Shown: positions 62,301-64,000 of the stretch, piece by piece
Numbering within the stretch: the stretch's first letter is position 1
Layout of the letters: each line of letters starts with the position of its first letter
NCBI GenBank assembly: GCA_964019425.1
Contig: OZ025855.1
Coordinates: 496,001-560,000 of the forward strand
DNA from: Flectonema sp. DT1601
Lineage: Eukaryota > Euglenozoa > Diplonemea > Diplonemida > Diplonemidae
Reading direction: 5' to 3'
DNA length: 64,000 nucleotides
Program-made: the position numbers and the translations under genes
Notes under the pieces: model-generated
What the model was told of the DNA's origin: nothing
Database searches by the model: none
What the model saw: only the letters and a program-made list of their open reading frames with translations

Positions 62301-63006
62301 CCAACTTCTATGCTCAGTTGGGCTATTATGAAGTTTGGGACAACCATGCGTGATACAGTTTCTTGTTCTTCATCTTTTCTGTTGGAAAGAAGAAGAGTTC
62401 TGTCTTTCCTTTTCTGTTTGGTCAGCGAGCTCAGTTCCCCGCCTGTTCTTTGTTACTGAACTGAGTGGGAGTTATGTTACGCGAGATGTATAGAACAATT
62501 GAATCCTCGGTAGCAATGCGCTGCATTCTCCAAATCTTGTGATGAATAATACTAATTCCGTGTTTCACATGAATACCTTGTGAGTTAGAAAATTGTATTT
62601 CGGGTTCCAAGCTGATTGATACTACTTATTGCCTTCATAACAACACGATCAACAATATGATGACACAACAAGCTACTACTTGGACAATCGCCCCTATACC
62701 TATACGATGCCCGAAAGGGTAAATGGTAAACACCTCGAGTCCAGCCTGATTGTTGAAACCTTCTGCTCTGTTCGAACTGCTGATTTCTGATTCAATTTTG
62801 ATGTGTAATTTGGTTCCGAAATGTGCCTTTAGAATTGTATCACTAAAATAAATAAACAGGTTCCACAATACATCACATCATCCCCGATGCTTGTGAGAGC
62901 TCCTATTCAAACTGATACTGGTGATTTCATTCAGTGTTACACATTGAACATTAACACATGGAAGCCTGAAGGATGGTCACGTAATAATCGTGATCTTGCA
63001 CGTTAA
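59396..63006 (+). CDS. FCP1/SCP-type HAD phosphatase-fold protein, paralogue 2, with repeat-filled fourth intron
   Basis: Exons 59396-59725, 59887-59964, 60034-60119, 60189-60300 and 62860-63006 give 250 aa. Exon order and phases equal those of paralogue 1. Motifs: FDLDETL, VWTAGLRAYAQ, YRKDLGVLGRDL, MIENTPDC (again Glu in place of the last Asp). Intron 4 (60301-62859, 2.56 kb) holds mosaic array 5; in paralogue 1 the same intron is 69 nt. Parts of the two genes are identical (middle of exon 1, end of exon 3, intron 3, start of exon 4, most of exon 5) while other parts differ at many synonymous sites, a patchwork typical of gene conversion. Confidence 0.88.
60392..62781 (+). repeat. Mosaic repeat array 5 (inside paralogue 2 intron 4)
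   Basis: Module order: A-K-D-E-F-B-A-K-C-K-J'-G-K-B-I-E-F-B-A. K copies start at 60541, 61276, 61478 and 61878. Both ends lie within module A: it starts at ATCAACAATTTGATGACAC and stops inside the end of another A copy. Confidence 0.93.
61547..61691 (+). repeat. Module J, copy 4, with a 16-bp internal inversion
   Basis: Matches the other J copies up to GATCACTTTCT, then carries CTCTTTGTCGAAGTAA (61676-61691), the exact reverse complement of TTACTTCGACAAAGAG found at that place in the other copies. The sequence after it differs before module G resumes. Confidence 0.85.
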
Positions 63007-63370
63007 AGAGTAAGATGTCGTGTTTTGGGTTGCAGTTTTGCTGGGAAAGACGAAAACGCAAACAGATTGAAACCGATTTTGTGGTTTCGAAAGAATGAGC
63101 TAATTGAATGCCTGTCTGCCTGTCTTTGTGTTTAACTTCTTTCCCGGGTCTCTGGTTCGCCCTACTTTTATTCCCCTTCTCACTCCACCAAGAAAGAATA
63201 AAATTAAAAAAAAAAAATGCGATGTATGTTACCTTCCTCATTATTGATCTTAGGATCTTACCCCTCCCCGATTTCTTACTGTGATCGACAGCTGCATGGG
63301 AAAAAAAAAAAAAAAAAAAAAAATAGTAAAAAAAAATGCGGCAATATTTTTCCAGAAATGTGTCACCACT

Positions 63371-63403
<33 letters not shown>

Positions 63404-64000
63404 TGACGGTTGCAAAATAAAAGAAAAGCACTATACGGGTGTAGTTTTCTTTTTTTTTAGTTTTTATTTATTTTTTATTCACTTTTTTTATTCAGATCTT
63501 TTGTTTGGACGGACAAGTAGGAGATTTTGAAATCTAGGCTTTCTTTACCTGTCCGTTGACAAGCAAAAAAACAGAACAAAAGAAAAAAAAACAACAACTG
63601 GAGCAAGGCTCCACTTTCTACAACGTTTCCCCTGCCTGCGTGGTTCACGTGAAGTTGACGCCTGTTGCCCAGTGGAAGCAAAGTAATTGTGATTCTGATT
63701 TCTTTCTTTCAAGTATAGCACATAGCGTGCGTCATTTAATCTCTTTATTCCCTTTCGTAAACTCAACTGTGTTTTTAGCTGCTCCGTGAATATTTTCTTT
63801 TTTTTTTTTTCATACCTTCAGCATCTGCTTCTTTGCGTTTGGTAGAAGATTGCGTAGGTACATGATTTACCTTTTTTTTTTTCTTCTTCTTCTTCTTCTT
63901 TTTTTTTTTTTTGTGCAGTTGTTCCCTTAATCTAATAACCTTAATTGCCTACAGAAAAGTCCTATCTACTTTATTGGATTATTCTACATAAGTAATGCAA
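63007..64000. other. Intergenic tail of the window
   Basis: No gene seen. A runs at 63301-63323 and 63371-63398, T/pyrimidine runs at 63792-63810 and 63872-63913. Open frames here come from homopolymers or lack protein-like composition. Confidence 0.65.

Overview
This is a nuclear window from a unicellular eukaryote. I recognise 25 protein-coding genes and all of them lie on the + strand. They use the standard code (TAA, TAG and TGA all end genes) and are packed with short spacers full of long A or T runs. Some genes carry small introns (GTATGT, GTTTGT, GTACGT or GTGTGT donors; CAG or TAG acceptors). Most start codons sit about 16-24 nt after a pyrimidine-rich stretch ending in AG. That layout, together with one-strand gene order, looks like a polycistronic gene cluster whose messages are capped by spliced-leader trans-splicing. 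The inference is a euglenozoan-type protist that also keeps cis-introns (diplonemid-like is the best guess); the species is not identifiable from the sequence alone.

Layout. 1-3691: the first of five mosaic repeat arrays. 3832-12896: MYCBP homologue, a type I membrane receptor-like protein, a coiled-coil protein, and a ubiquitin-like/ankyrin protein. 13156-14940: a non-autonomous element with long terminal inverted repeats. 15525-23685: two tandem Golgi-type sulfotransferases and a large armadillo/HEAT protein. 23686-27262: gene-free homopolymer-rich DNA. 27263-34597: a membrane/coiled-coil/CCCH protein, RNA polymerase III subunit RPC9, an AlkB dioxygenase, peroxin PEX12 and a cyclophilin. 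34818-42498: four ribosomal protein eL32 genes in two tandem pairs, with mosaic array 2 between the pairs. 42805-47627: NOP16, an arylsulfatase, a possible LOTUS-domain protein and an EB1 homologue. 48190-55234: two ribosomal protein eL31 genes, each with a giant intron filled by a mosaic array (arrays 3 and 4). 55538-63006: an Mpv17/PMP22 protein and two FCP1/SCP-type phosphatase-fold paralogues; the second has array 5 in its fourth intron.

The strongest unexplained signal is the set of mosaic arrays. They are built from about ten modules, all in one orientation, joined in restricted but variable order around a 69-bp hub (called K here, 36 copies). K-to-K distances take a small set of values (202 bp twelve times; also 391, 424 and 697 repeatedly). 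One array carries a LINE-type RNase H fragment read on the - strand and joined to one of the modules, so at least part of the material probably comes from a non-LTR retrotransposon. The arrays have no fixed ends, sit in introns of intact housekeeping genes and between duplicated genes, and may drive the local duplication and gene conversion seen in eL32, eL31 and the phosphatase paralogues.

Functionally the window is mostly housekeeping (ribosome and its assembly, Pol III, peroxisome import, microtubule plus ends), with a sulfation theme (two sulfotransferases and one sulfatase).
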